A stretch of DNA of 11,221 nucleotides from Flavobacteriaceae bacterium UBA2000 (GCA_002335345.1 DDCS01000112.1:1-11221); one strand, 5' to 3'; counted from the stretch's first letter, positions 1 through 6,637 are shown. Notes: generated by a model from the sequence alone, not told the origin. Program-made: numbers and translations.

Positions 1-285
1 GCCCTAGCTGCATAATCTGAATTAGAGTAGGATATGCCTCGGCCCGCAAGGCGGGCAAGCAGGAAGTCACCCGAAGGCCTTGGTTTGCGGCAATCGATAA
101 AGTGGCTTCGTAAAAGTAAACCTAGCTTAGTCAGGGCTTTGATGACTTTGCGAAATCTGATCGAAGATAAGTCTTGAGCAGGCCGTTTTCAGCCAGCAAT
201 TGAACGAAAAACCTAATGAAAACTAAGCATGTAGAAAGCCAGGCAACGGCACGTTTGGACGGGAGTTCGACTCTCCCCGGCTCCA
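1..285 (+). ncRNA. ssrA: tmRNA (transfer-messenger RNA), 5' part cut off by the window edge
   Basis: tmRNA rescues ribosomes stalled on broken mRNA: its tRNA-like part is charged with alanine, then its short reading frame adds a degradation tag. The window begins in that frame: bases 1-15 read Ala-Leu-Ala-Ala-stop, the usual end of a tag recognised by ClpXP-type proteases. A perfect hairpin (42-47 with 51-56) and further stem-rich sequence fit the pseudoknot region. The 3' end shows a T arm at about 261-275 (GGGAG, loop TTCGACT, CTCCC), a seven-base acceptor strand CGGCTCC (276-282 by position within the run ending at 284) and discriminator A at 285. The next bases are CTTTT, so CCA is not encoded and must be added by the CCA-adding enzyme. 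The 5' acceptor strand and most of the tag lie outside the window. Identification is very secure; only the exact 3' processing point is inferred. Confidence 0.95.
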
Positions 286-295
286 CTTTTAAATC

Positions 296-346
296 AAAAA
301 CACTGAGAATAAATGCGGCTTATACAACGCGATTTTCAGTGTTTTT
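296..346 (+). terminator. Intrinsic terminator of tmRNA, probably bidirectional
   Basis: AAAAACACTGA (296-306) pairs with TCAGTGTTTTT (336-346). The stem extends inward through a G-T wobble and AAT/ATT, and a short GCG/CGC helix (315-317 with 328-330) sits in the loop. The plus strand ends in a run of seven T. The minus strand also ends in five T, so the same hairpin can stop the rhodanese transcript coming from the other side. No other terminator is seen for that gene. Confidence 0.85.
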
Positions 347-370
347 TTAATCACTTAAGTGATAAAAAAA
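342..370. repeat. Palindrome ATCACTTAAGTGAT between convergent genes
   Basis: Bases 350-363 form a perfect 14-base palindrome. It is flanked by seven T (342-348) and seven A (364-370), so the symmetry extends further with one A/A mismatch. The T run is also the tail of the tmRNA terminator, so the two hairpins compete for it. It lies seven bases beyond the rhodanese stop codon. It may be a second termination or 3'-end structure, or a protein-binding site; the sequence does not decide. Confidence 0.5.
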
Positions 371-376
371 CTAAGT

Positions 377-685
377 TTATTCCAAATTTCCTGTCCAGGC
401 GGAGATTCCATCAAGTAGATTATACGTGTTCTTAATGCCAACCGCATTCATTAGCATGCATGCCTGAACACTACGCCCACCAGAACGACAATAAACATAG
501 TAGTTCTTTTCAGGATCCAACGATTTAATTTGAGCCATAAATTGGCTGCTGTACTGAATATTATACTGAATCGCACCGGGAATCTTGCCTTCCTCAACCT
601 CCATATCCGTGCGCACGTCGATGATCACGCCATTACTGTCTTCTGAGGACTGTATTGCCCAATCGGTTTGGTTTAAATCTATCAT
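377..685 (-). CDS. Single-domain rhodanese-like sulfurtransferase
   Basis: A 102-residue cytoplasmic protein consisting of one rhodanese domain, with no signal peptide or second domain. Rhodaneses carry a persulfide on an active-site cysteine and move sulfane sulfur between thiols. The fold marks are present in order: the IIDVRT motif at residues 21-26, the EGKIPGAI stretch at 32-39 (usual form E..GHIPGA, here Lys for His), and the active-site loop CRSGGRS at 66-72 with the catalytic Cys66. The loop of six residues after Cys is the usual size for sulfur (rather than phosphate or arsenate) substrates. The length is typical of GlpE/PspE-like small rhodaneses. The gene diverges from the MarR regulator and converges on tmRNA. 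A TAnnTTTG box ends 17 bases before the ATG. The sulfur donor and acceptor cannot be inferred. Control by the neighbouring MarR protein is possible but unproven. Confidence 0.9.
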   Translation of the reverse strand: MIDLNQTDWAIQSSEDSNGVIIDVRTDMEVEEGKIPGAIQYNIQYSSQFMAQIKSLDPEKNYYVYCRSGGRSVQACMLMNAVGIKNTYNLLDGISAWTGNLE

Positions 686-702
686 TTACATAAAAATAAG
701 TC

Positions 703-710
703 CAAATTTA
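703..710 (-). promoter_or_regulatory. Candidate Bacteroidota -7 promoter box for the rhodanese gene
   Basis: On the minus strand these bases read TAAATTTG, an exact match to the Bacteroidota -7 consensus TAnnTTTG. It lies 17 bases before the rhodanese ATG, leaving a very short leader. No clear -33 TTTG partner is visible about 19 bases upstream. The box overlaps the left arm of the inverted repeat at 706-718. Confidence 0.45.
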
Positions 711-752
711 ATTAAAAACCATATGCATGCCCCGTGTTTTTTTTAATTAAAT
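706..752. promoter_or_regulatory. Inverted repeat with two TTAATTAA sites in the divergent MarR/rhodanese intergenic region, candidate operator
   Basis: ATTTAATTAAAAA (706-718) is the exact reverse complement of TTTTTAATTAAAT (740-752), a 13-base inverted repeat with a 21-base spacer. Each arm contains the palindrome TTAATTAA (708-715 and 743-750), 35 bases apart. The left arm overlaps the candidate rhodanese -7 box, and the right arm lies just upstream of the candidate MarR -7 box. MarR proteins often bind palindromes in such divergent regions and repress their own gene. The AT-rich composition makes a chance match more likely than usual, so this is a candidate only. Confidence 0.4.
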
Positions 753-776
753 GGATTCAAACTCAAGCTATTTTTA

Positions 777-784
777 TACATTTG
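777..784 (+). promoter_or_regulatory. Candidate -7 promoter box for the marR-yceI operon
   Basis: The bases TACATTTG match TAnnTTTG exactly. The box lies 26 bases before GTG 811, which would give a leader of roughly 20 bases. It falls inside the longer reading frame starting at ATG 751, which is one reason to prefer the GTG start. No convincing -33 element is visible. Confidence 0.45.
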
Positions 785-810
785 TACCTACAAATATTGT
801 AGAAACAAAA

Positions 811-1263
811 GTGAATATCGAAAAAAGCATACAGAACTCCACTCCTCTTTCACCTGTCGCCCGTACAGTAGTTAATGTATTGTATACCTCACGCTTTATT
901 GAAGAACGGAGCGCACCCTTATACAAGCAGTATGGCATCACTTCAGCACATTTCAATATTCTCAGAATTTTACGCGGCCAAAAGGGACAGCCCGCCAATT
1001 TGTCAACGATTCAAGAGCGCATGATTGATCGCAGCAGCAATACGACCAGGCTCATTGACAAACTTATCGCTAAAAATTGGGTTACTCGAAGAATTTGCCC
1101 CTCAAATAGACGCAAAATCGAAGTTAATATAACCGATTTAGGCCTTGAAAAATTATTAGAAATTGATTTAGGGGTAGAACAAACCTTGAAAGAAATTTTA
1201 TCTAATTTAACCACAAAAGAAATGGGGCAGCTCAACACCCTTCTCGATAAAGTTAGAGCATAA
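811..1263 (+). CDS. MarR-family winged-helix transcriptional regulator
   Basis: From GTG 811 the product has 150 residues, typical for MarR proteins, which bind palindromic operators as dimers and release them on ligand or thiol signals. The winged-helix core is clear: FNILRILRGQKG leading into NLSTIQERM, recognition helix SSNTTRLIDKLIAKNWV, the wing around RRICPSNRRKIEVNITDLG, then a C-terminal dimerisation helix. The LRGQKGxPANLSTIQERM pattern is one I recognise from Bacteroidota members of the family. The frame is open from ATG 751 (170 residues), but the extra residues have no family resemblance as far as I can tell. A -7 promoter box (777-784) lies within them, and related proteins begin with a short charged start like that at 811. 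The two starts cannot be settled from sequence alone. The gene is followed after 28 bases by yceI, forming an operon. Two cysteines would be needed for some redox sensing, but only Cys96 (150-residue numbering) in the wing is seen. Confidence 0.88.
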   Translation: MNIEKSIQNSTPLSPVARTVVNVLYTSRFIEERSAPLYKQYGITSAHFNILRILRGQKGQPANLSTIQERMIDRSSNTTRLIDKLIAKNWVTRRICPSNRRKIEVNITDLGLEKLLEIDLGVEQTLKEILSNLTTKEMGQLNTLLDKVRA

Positions 1264-1291
1264 TTTTTAACACCATAAACTATAAAAAACT

Positions 1292-1864
1292 ATGAAAAAG
1301 TTATTTAAATCATCAGCGCTCATTTTGAGTACCTTCCTAACCTTAAGTTCAATGGCTTCTACACCGGGTGAGCCTAAACCAGTGAAGTCAAGCTCTGTAA
1401 GTTGGACCGCGAGTAAAGTCACAGGAACGCACTCAGGAATTATTACACTAGGAGACAGCCACCTAGAAATGGATGGAGACCGCATCGTAGGTGGTCGTAT
1501 CGAGGTAGACATGAGTACTATTGTTGTGACTGACCTAGAAGGAGAATCTAAAGCAAACCTAGAGGGGCACCTTAAATCAGACGACTTTTTTGGCGTAGCT
1601 CAAAATCCAACCGCAAGTCTTGAAATCACTGGGGCAACGTCTAACGATGATGGAAGTCAACAAGTCAGTGGTAACATTACGATTAAAGGCGAAACACAGC
1701 CAATTACTTTCACAATGTCTATTAAAGAAAACTACGTTACAACAGCCTTAAATATTGATCGTACAAAATTTGGGATTCGTTACGGTTCTGGCAGTTTTTT
1801 CGACAATTTAGGAGATAAAGCGATAAATGATATGTTCGAAATTCGTGCAAAACTCGAATTATAA
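1292..1864 (+). CDS. YceI-family exported lipid-binding-like protein
   Basis: A 190-residue secreted protein. Residues 1-22 form a Sec signal peptide (Lys-rich start, hydrophobic core, likely cleavage after SMA). The mature part is a YceI lipocalin-like beta barrel, a family that binds isoprenoid or other lipids in the periplasm. The family marks are present: SVSWTASKVTGTHSG (35-49), HLKSDDFF (93-100) and DRTKFGIRYGSGSFF (156-170) followed by LGDKAINDMFEI near the end. Length and order are normal for the family. There is no lipoprotein cysteine, so it should be soluble in the periplasm. It lies 28 bases after marR with no promoter between, and a terminator follows. MarR-YceI pairs recur in Bacteroidota, so the regulator probably controls this gene. 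The ligand is unknown. Confidence 0.92.
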   Translation: MKKLFKSSALILSTFLTLSSMASTPGEPKPVKSSSVSWTASKVTGTHSGIITLGDSHLEMDGDRIVGGRIEVDMSTIVVTDLEGESKANLEGHLKSDDFFGVAQNPTASLEITGATSNDDGSQQVSGNITIKGETQPITFTMSIKENYVTTALNIDRTKFGIRYGSGSFFDNLGDKAINDMFEIRAKLEL

Positions 1865-1889
1865 GACTACGAAGCTATTTATTACTTAT

Positions 1890-1914
1890 AAAGCCCGCCA
1901 TAGGCGGGTTTTTT
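1890..1914 (+). terminator. Intrinsic terminator of the marR-yceI operon
   Basis: CCCGCC (1894-1899) pairs with GGCGGG (1903-1908) over a three-base loop. A G-T wobble and A-T pairs extend the stem, and it ends in six T on the plus strand. It lies 26 bases after the yceI stop and separates that operon from the amidotransferase gene. Confidence 0.88.
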
Positions 1915-1980
1915 ATTGACTTCTTCTAGCGGTAAATGAGCTTATTTGTAAATTCGTATAACAATATCCCGCAAACAAAC

Positions 1981-2547
1981 ATGAACATACTTGTTATAGA
2001 TAATCAGGATAGTTTTGTCTACAATCTTGTTCATTATTTAGAGGCCTTTGGCCACGAAATTACGGTCATGCGACCTACAAGTGTTTCGGAAATAGACATC
2101 AATTTATTTGACAAGGTTGTTCTTTCACCAGGACCAGGGTTACCCCATGAATCAGGAGAATTACTCAAGGCAATTGAGCTTTGGCATAAATCGATACCCA
2201 TATTAGGCGTATGTCTCGGACATCAAGCCTTAGCCCTGTTCTTTGGCGGACATTTAAAAAATTTAGAGCAAGTAACCCACGGTATCTCCACACCAATACA
2301 TATTTCTAACAAACAGCATGAAATATTTGAAGGCCTCCCCGATAAAATTGATGTGGCCAGGTATCATTCTTGGAGCATTCTCACCGAGAGTTTACCTCCA
2401 GAATTTGAATGTACAGCGGTGGACGAGAATTATGAAATCATGGCAATACGCCACAAAATATATCCAATTCACGGAATTCAATTTCATCCAGAAAGTATTT
2501 TGACTCCCCTTGGGCGCAAAATTATTCTCAACTGGCTTGAGTCTTAA
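1981..2547 (+). CDS. Class I glutamine amidotransferase, anthranilate or aminodeoxychorismate synthase component II (TrpG/PabA)
   Basis: From ATG 1981 the product has 188 residues. It hydrolyses glutamine and passes ammonia to a chorismate-using partner: TrpE gives anthranilate (tryptophan pathway), PabB gives aminodeoxychorismate (folate). The N-terminus MNILVIDNQDSFVYNLVHYL is the family hallmark. SPGPGLP (49-55), the nucleophile elbow GVCLGHQ with Cys78, THGISTP (109-115) and FHPES with His169 and Glu171 complete the triad and binding sites. The frame also opens at ATG 1936, adding 15 residues (MSLFVNSYNN...) not seen in the family. That start is only 22 bases past the preceding terminator, so 1981 is preferred. 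The gene stands alone with no trpE, trpD or pabB beside it, which slightly favours PabA or a dual-use subunit, but this is inference. A weak TTGAC/TTATTTG promoter pair occurs at 1916-1948. Confidence 0.9.
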   Translation: MNILVIDNQDSFVYNLVHYLEAFGHEITVMRPTSVSEIDINLFDKVVLSPGPGLPHESGELLKAIELWHKSIPILGVCLGHQALALFFGGHLKNLEQVTHGISTPIHISNKQHEIFEGLPDKIDVARYHSWSILTESLPPEFECTAVDENYEIMAIRHKIYPIHGIQFHPESILTPLGRKIILNWLES

Positions 2548-2571
2548 ATTATCGTCTATTTTTTTCGGCAT

Positions 2572-2603
2572 AAAAAAAGCCCGCTCAAATGAGCGGGCTT
2601 TTC
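2572..2603. terminator. Strong bidirectional terminator shared by the amidotransferase and the giant secreted-protein gene
   Basis: AAAAGCCCGCTC (2575-2586) pairs perfectly with GAGCGGGCTTTT (2591-2602) around a four-base loop. A run of seven A on the left gives a U tail for the minus strand, and TTTT on the right serves the plus strand. It sits between two convergent stop codons (2547 and 2628). Confidence 0.92.
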
Positions 2604-2627
2604 TCTAAAGAATATATCTAATCTTAT

Positions 2628-5600
2628 TTATTCTTTTACTAAGCGCTTGATGGCTTGACCATCTTGTGCTTGAAGTTGTACCATGTACACTCCAGAAGCT
2701 AAATGCGCCACATTTACACTTGCCTCAGCAGACATATCACTTAAGTCAATTGTCTGAATCATACGACCATTAAGATCATAGATTACAGCACGCTCTAATT
2801 GAATATCTGTACTGTTGCCAATGTTCATTACATTACGTGCAGGGTTCGGATAGATTGCTACACCAGCATTCAATTGGTTGCTCGCAACACCCAATACACT
2901 TTCTACAGTAAGCTCAAAGCTGCAGCTTCCAACATTACCCTCATCATCAGTTGAAGATAAAGTCACCGTGTACACACCGTCAGGCAATAGCGTTCCTACT
3001 GCAGGATCTTGTGTAACTGCACCAGCTGGATCAGAACAGTTGTCTGTAGCCGTTACACCTACGGTATAATCAGGTACTTCGTAGAATAAATCTACAGCTC
3101 CTGGATCTACAGTCATGTCTTCTGGACATCCTTCTAAAACTGGTCCCATATCGTCAACAACCGTCATTGTGGCTTGACAAGAGGCAATATTACCACTGTC
3201 ATCACTCACGAATACAGTTACTGTGATTGGTGTACCAATATCAGCACAAGTCACATCAGTTACATCTACTGCAGTGATTGTAATTCCACAGTTGTCAAAT
3301 GAATCTGAGCTGATGAAGTATTCTGGAAGAACTTCAGCCATTCCATTCTCATCTAGACTTACAGTAGCATCCTGACAAACAAGGATTGGATCATCAACAT
3401 CGATTACCTCAACCTGGCTAATACAAGTAGAGACATTTCCACTGTTATCCGTTACCGTTACTTCTATATCATTGATCCCAAGGTAAGAACAATCAAAATC
3501 AAAGTTCTCTACAGCAGTTGATCCTAAATAATCATAATAGAAACGTCCATTGAAAATACGAGGGTTAAATACGTTACCTGTGAAAGGAACGTTCGTTGCA
3601 GATCCTCCTGAGAAAGAAAGTTCGGCAGTCGCATAGTTTTGGTTAGTTCCATCACCATTAGTGTAATCATGGCCATGATCTGCACTTAAGACTAGAGCCA
3701 TACCATAAGTAGTTCCAGCGGTTAAGGAAACCGCTGTATCTAAGGTGGCCAAAGATGGTGTTCCAGCACCCTGTCCATCACCACTACCCGTAGCAACTAG
3801 AGTCCATGCACCGGCATTATTCTCGTTACCGATATAAGTTCCATCAGGAATCGCATAAACTTCAACAGTAAATGCACCAGTTTCGCCAGTATGAAGATCT
3901 AAGGCCGTTAGGGTTACATCCTCGATAGCGGTTACATCAAAATATACCGTTCCTCCAGCAGAACCACCATTACCCCCTGCGAACAAGGTCGTCAAGTCAC
4001 CTGAAACAACTCCAGCAGCTTCAACAGTTACAGTATAATCACATCCTTCAACAACATCTACAAGTAAGTCACTTGCATCATAGTTGGCAAGGCCATTTGA
4101 ATCTAAAATAACTTGAACCACAGTACTCGGTGCAAAATATGATAAGTGGAAATTGTCGATACCGACGCCCCACATCCATCCGCCACCATCATCATAGGTG
4201 AAGCGAACTTGGAATGCATCGTTAGCATAGGGTAACATGTCTAAATCGCCCGTATTGGTCACAGGATGATCTTCTTCGAATCTTAGAATTTCAACCCACT
4301 GAGTACCATCAAATACTTCTACATAGAAGGCATCACCACTTAAGTAGTTGTAAGCATAATCAAAGGACAAGGTTGCTTCTGTCACTCCTAAAAGATCATA
4401 TACCGGTGAAGCCAATTCAACAGTATTCGCATTTCCAGAACCAGCAGCATCATCGTCAAATACAGCGGCATTGGTAGGGAAGGCTTGACCTAAAGCACCA
4501 ACATAGAATGGACTTCCAAAAGTCCATAGGTCAGTACCGACTATAGCAGTATTCGTCCAACCATCAGGCAATGTAGATCCTTCAAAGTCTTCAACGATAT
4601 CTCCTGCAAGTGGCTCTCCATCACAAATGATTTCAGGAGCAGTGGTATCTACTACAGTGATCAAAGTGTTACAAGAAACACTATTACCAGCCGCATCAAA
4701 AGCTGTAATCGAAATTCCCACTTGTCCTATATCAGAACAATCGAGGAAATCATCTTGAGGACCACCTGAAATTAATCCCTCATAGTTAATTGCTCCGTTC
4801 CACACACGTGGGCTAAAAGTACCACTGCTAAAAGGAGTATTCTGACCAGCCCCTAATGAAATAGAGAGATCAGCGTTAGAATAACTTTGATTCGAACCGT
4901 TACCGTTCGTGTAGCTGTGTGCGTGATTTGCATCAAGCACAAGAGCCATCGCGTAATCCGTTCCAGCACTTAAAGAAATTCCTGAAGCCAAAAATGCCTC
5001 CGAGGGTGTTCCTGCACCCTGTGGGGTACCTGTCGCTGTTCCAATTAAGGTCCAGGCTCCAGGGTTTTGTTCATTGCCTACATATGAATCGCCTGCAATA
5101 GCGTAGATGTCAACACTAAATGTAGCACCACCCACCGCTTGTAGGTGAGTCAAGAGACCGGTCATTGTAATGTCTTCTATTACAGATACATCAAAGAACA
5201 CCACACCACCAGTACCGCCGCCATTACCACCGGCAAAAAGTGTTGCCAATGAACGAGCTTCCGGAATAAGCGCCCCGCCAAATTCGTAACTTACAATACC
5301 ACAGTTGTCACTGAAGCTTGCTAATAATTCTTCTGGGTCTAAAGTATATTCTCCTGTAGTACCCAATTCAACGGTGTACTCAGCAAGACATTCAATCATA
5401 GGATCTTGAACATCTTCAACGGTAATCGTGAAGGAACAAGTTGAAGAATTACCGGCTAAATCGGTAGCTCTAAATTCAACAGTATTGACTCCCACAGGGA
5501 ATTCAGAACCTGTAGGCAGTCCACTAATCTGAACTACGGTGTCCAAATCTCCGTCAGGATCAATGGCTACAGCATCAGCAAAATTCACAATAGCACCACA

Positions 5601-6602
5601 CTGATCAGCATCGTTAGACACAACTACATCAGCAGGACATTGAATTAATGGTGGTTCTCCTACTAATTCAAGGAAAGTAATGCTCCATGAGTTTACAGTA
5701 CCTAAATCCCCACCGGCATCATCGCAAACCGCGAGTAACCAATCACCAGAAACAGTTTCACCATCAAAAGTGGACGCGAAAGTCCCTCCCTCTGGAGAGA
5801 ATTGCCCTGTAAACGGTGCAGATCCAGTAGTAATTGAAGGCGCTCCATCAACAAAAACAGTATTTGTGTAATTATCATTTAATGAGCCATTGAACTGAGA
5901 TAAATTCAAAGTTGTCCCAGATGGACTTACCAAGTTTATGGATAAATCTCCATCCCAGGTATGAGAAATATCAATAGTAACATTATCAATTACCCACTCT
6001 GAACCTAATGTACCAGGATTTGTTGCATTAGCACTAAAATTAGTCAATACAGGGCATCCATTATCAGGAATAGCGCCGGTAGTACCATTTGACGTAGTCG
6101 TTCCGTTATAGAACGAAATACTCCATGAGTTTACAGTACCTAAATCCCCACCGGCATCATCGCATACAGCAAGAGACCATGTACCATTAACATCTTCACC
6201 AGCGAATGTGTCTGCAAAGGTTCCTCCTTCAGGCGAGAACTGCCCAGTAAATGGAGCAGATCCAGTAGTAATTGAAGGCGCGCCATCAACAAATACAGTA
6301 TTGGTGTAATTGTCATTTAATGATCCGTTGAACTCTGATAAAACCAAGGTCGTACCTGAAGGACTCACTAAATTAATGCTCAAGTCACCGTCCCAGGTAT
6401 GTGAAATATCAATGGTCACATTAGAGATTTCCCAATCGGCACCTACGAGACCAGTTTCGCCCATGGTTGCCGTAAAATTCGTCAAGGCAGGACAGGCATT
6501 ATCCGGAATCGCACCGGTGGATCCTGTTAACGTGGTCTGCGCATTGACACTAAAGGCCGCAGCAACAAATACGCTAAAAAGTGTTAAAATAATTTTTTTC
6601 AT
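2628..6602 (-). CDS. Giant multidomain secreted protein: two P domains, HYR/Ig-like modules, inserted beta domains, T9SS type A sorting domain
   Basis: 1324 residues. Residues 1-21 are a Sec signal peptide (cleavage after VNA). Residues 29-166 and 175-311 are two closely similar P domains (proprotein-convertase-like, with HTWDGDLSINLVSPSGTTL in both). A HYR module covers about 318-400. A second HYR-like module (402-655) holds an inserted glycine-rich beta domain at about 452-610. A third (656-1070) holds a choice-of-anchor J/MAM-like domain (668-822, starting EDFEGSTLPDGW) and a second copy of the beta domain (870-1026). Uninterrupted HYR-like modules occupy 1072-1152 and 1153-1235. The C-terminus (1245-1324) has the T9SS type A marks YPNPARN, YDLNGRMI, LASGVYMVQL and terminal KRLVKE, so the protein should cross the outer membrane by T9SS and be anchored or released. 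No catalytic protease domain is seen although P domains usually accompany one. An adhesin or structural surface role is plausible, but the function is unknown. The P and beta domains suggest growth by internal duplication. Confidence 0.93.
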   Translation of the reverse strand: MKKIILTLFSVFVAAAFSVNAQTTLTGSTGAIPDNACPALTNFTATMGETGLVGADWEISNVTIDISHTWDGDLSINLVSPSGTTLVLSEFNGSLNDNYTNTVFVDGAPSITTGSAPFTGQFSPEGGTFADTFAGEDVNGTWSLAVCDDAGGDLGTVNSWSISFYNGTTTSNGTTGAIPDNGCPVLTNFSANATNPGTLGSEWVIDNVTIDISHTWDGDLSINLVSPSGTTLNLSQFNGSLNDNYTNTVFVDGAPSITTGSAPFTGQFSPEGGTFASTFDGETVSGDWLLAVCDDAGGDLGTVNSWSITFLELVGEPPLIQCPADVVVSNDADQCGAIVNFADAVAIDPDGDLDTVVQISGLPTGSEFPVGVNTVEFRATDLAGNSSTCSFTITVEDVQDPMIECLAEYTVELGTTGEYTLDPEELLASFSDNCGIVSYEFGGALIPEARSLATLFAGGNGGGTGGVVFFDVSVIEDITMTGLLTHLQAVGGATFSVDIYAIAGDSYVGNEQNPGAWTLIGTATGTPQGAGTPSEAFLASGISLSAGTDYAMALVLDANHAHSYTNGNGSNQSYSNADLSISLGAGQNTPFSSGTFSPRVWNGAINYEGLISGGPQDDFLDCSDIGQVGISITAFDAAGNSVSCNTLITVVDTTAPEIICDGEPLAGDIVEDFEGSTLPDGWTNTAIVGTDLWTFGSPFYVGALGQAFPTNAAVFDDDAAGSGNANTVELASPVYDLLGVTEATLSFDYAYNYLSGDAFYVEVFDGTQWVEILRFEEDHPVTNTGDLDMLPYANDAFQVRFTYDDGGGWMWGVGIDNFHLSYFAPSTVVQVILDSNGLANYDASDLLVDVVEGCDYTVTVEAAGVVSGDLTTLFAGGNGGSAGGTVYFDVTAIEDVTLTALDLHTGETGAFTVEVYAIPDGTYIGNENNAGAWTLVATGSGDGQGAGTPSLATLDTAVSLTAGTTYGMALVLSADHGHDYTNGDGTNQNYATAELSFSGGSATNVPFTGNVFNPRIFNGRFYYDYLGSTAVENFDFDCSYLGINDIEVTVTDNSGNVSTCISQVEVIDVDDPILVCQDATVSLDENGMAEVLPEYFISSDSFDNCGITITAVDVTDVTCADIGTPITVTVFVSDDSGNIASCQATMTVVDDMGPVLEGCPEDMTVDPGAVDLFYEVPDYTVGVTATDNCSDPAGAVTQDPAVGTLLPDGVYTVTLSSTDDEGNVGSCSFELTVESVLGVASNQLNAGVAIYPNPARNVMNIGNSTDIQLERAVIYDLNGRMIQTIDLSDMSAEASVNVAHLASGVYMVQLQAQDGQAIKRLVKE
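3525..3995 (-). repeat. Glycine-rich beta domain, copy 2, inserted in a HYR-like module
   Basis: Encodes residues about 870-1026, from LTTLFAGGNGGSAGG to FNPRIFNGRFYYDYL. It is roughly 60 percent similar by eye to copy 1 and has diverged clearly at DNA level, so this duplication is older than the P-domain identity blocks. It lies just before the DFDCSYLG strand, the same relative place as copy 1 before DFLDCSDIG. Confidence 0.75.
4773..5249 (-). repeat. Glycine-rich beta domain, copy 1, inserted in a HYR-like module
   Basis: Encodes residues about 452-610, from LATLFAGGNGGGTGG to SPRVWNGAINYEGL. Shared marks with copy 2 include TLFAGGNGG, FFDV/YFDV, GAWTL, QGAGTPS, YTNGNGSNQ/YTNGDGTNQ and FSPRVWNG/FNPRIFNG. 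I recognise this as an uncharacterised domain seen in other secreted bacterial proteins but cannot give an accession. Histidines and acidic residues in HAHSYTNGNG might bind metal; that is speculation. Confidence 0.75.
5670..6518 (-). repeat. Tandem duplication encoding the two P domains, period 438 bases
   Basis: The two copies are 146 codons apart. At DNA level 5683-5726 equals 6121-6164 over 44 bases, and 5818-5843 equals 6256-6281 over 26 bases, both at the same 438-base offset. Flanking parts have diverged at many codon third positions. This indicates an in-frame duplication with either strong constraint or partial gene conversion in these blocks. Confidence 0.85.
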
Positions 6603-6629
6603 GTGTAAATAAGATTAGTTATTAGCCAT

Positions 6630-6637
6630 TAAAGATA
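6630..6637 (-). promoter_or_regulatory. Weak candidate -7 box for the giant secreted-protein gene
   Basis: The minus strand reads TATCTTTA, seven of eight positions of TAnnTTTG as far as defined (last G replaced by A), 27 bases before the ATG at 6602. No -33 partner is seen at the right spacing. The region between here and the yaaA terminator is AT-rich with no other clear signal. Confidence 0.25.

Noticed and set aside
42..56. Perfect GC-rich hairpin that looks like a terminator
   Set aside because: It lies inside tmRNA, has no T run after it, and fits the tmRNA stem region.
774..1238. Two minus-strand frames of 74-75 residues opposite marR
   Set aside because: No domain features and complete overlap with a clear MarR winged-helix gene.
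1267..1512. 81-residue minus-strand frame opposite yceI
   Set aside because: Overlaps the YceI signal peptide and core; no supporting signal.
3525..6518. Repeats in the giant gene as a mobile element or CRISPR array
   Set aside because: The repeats are in-frame domain copies of about 140-157 codons with no short regular spacers, transposase or terminal repeats.
6310..6612. 100-residue plus-strand frame opposite the signal peptide and first P domain
   Set aside because: Antisense shadow of a repeat-rich coding region; similar frames appear at 5680-5871, 4919-5101 and 2878-3069, as expected from biased codons.
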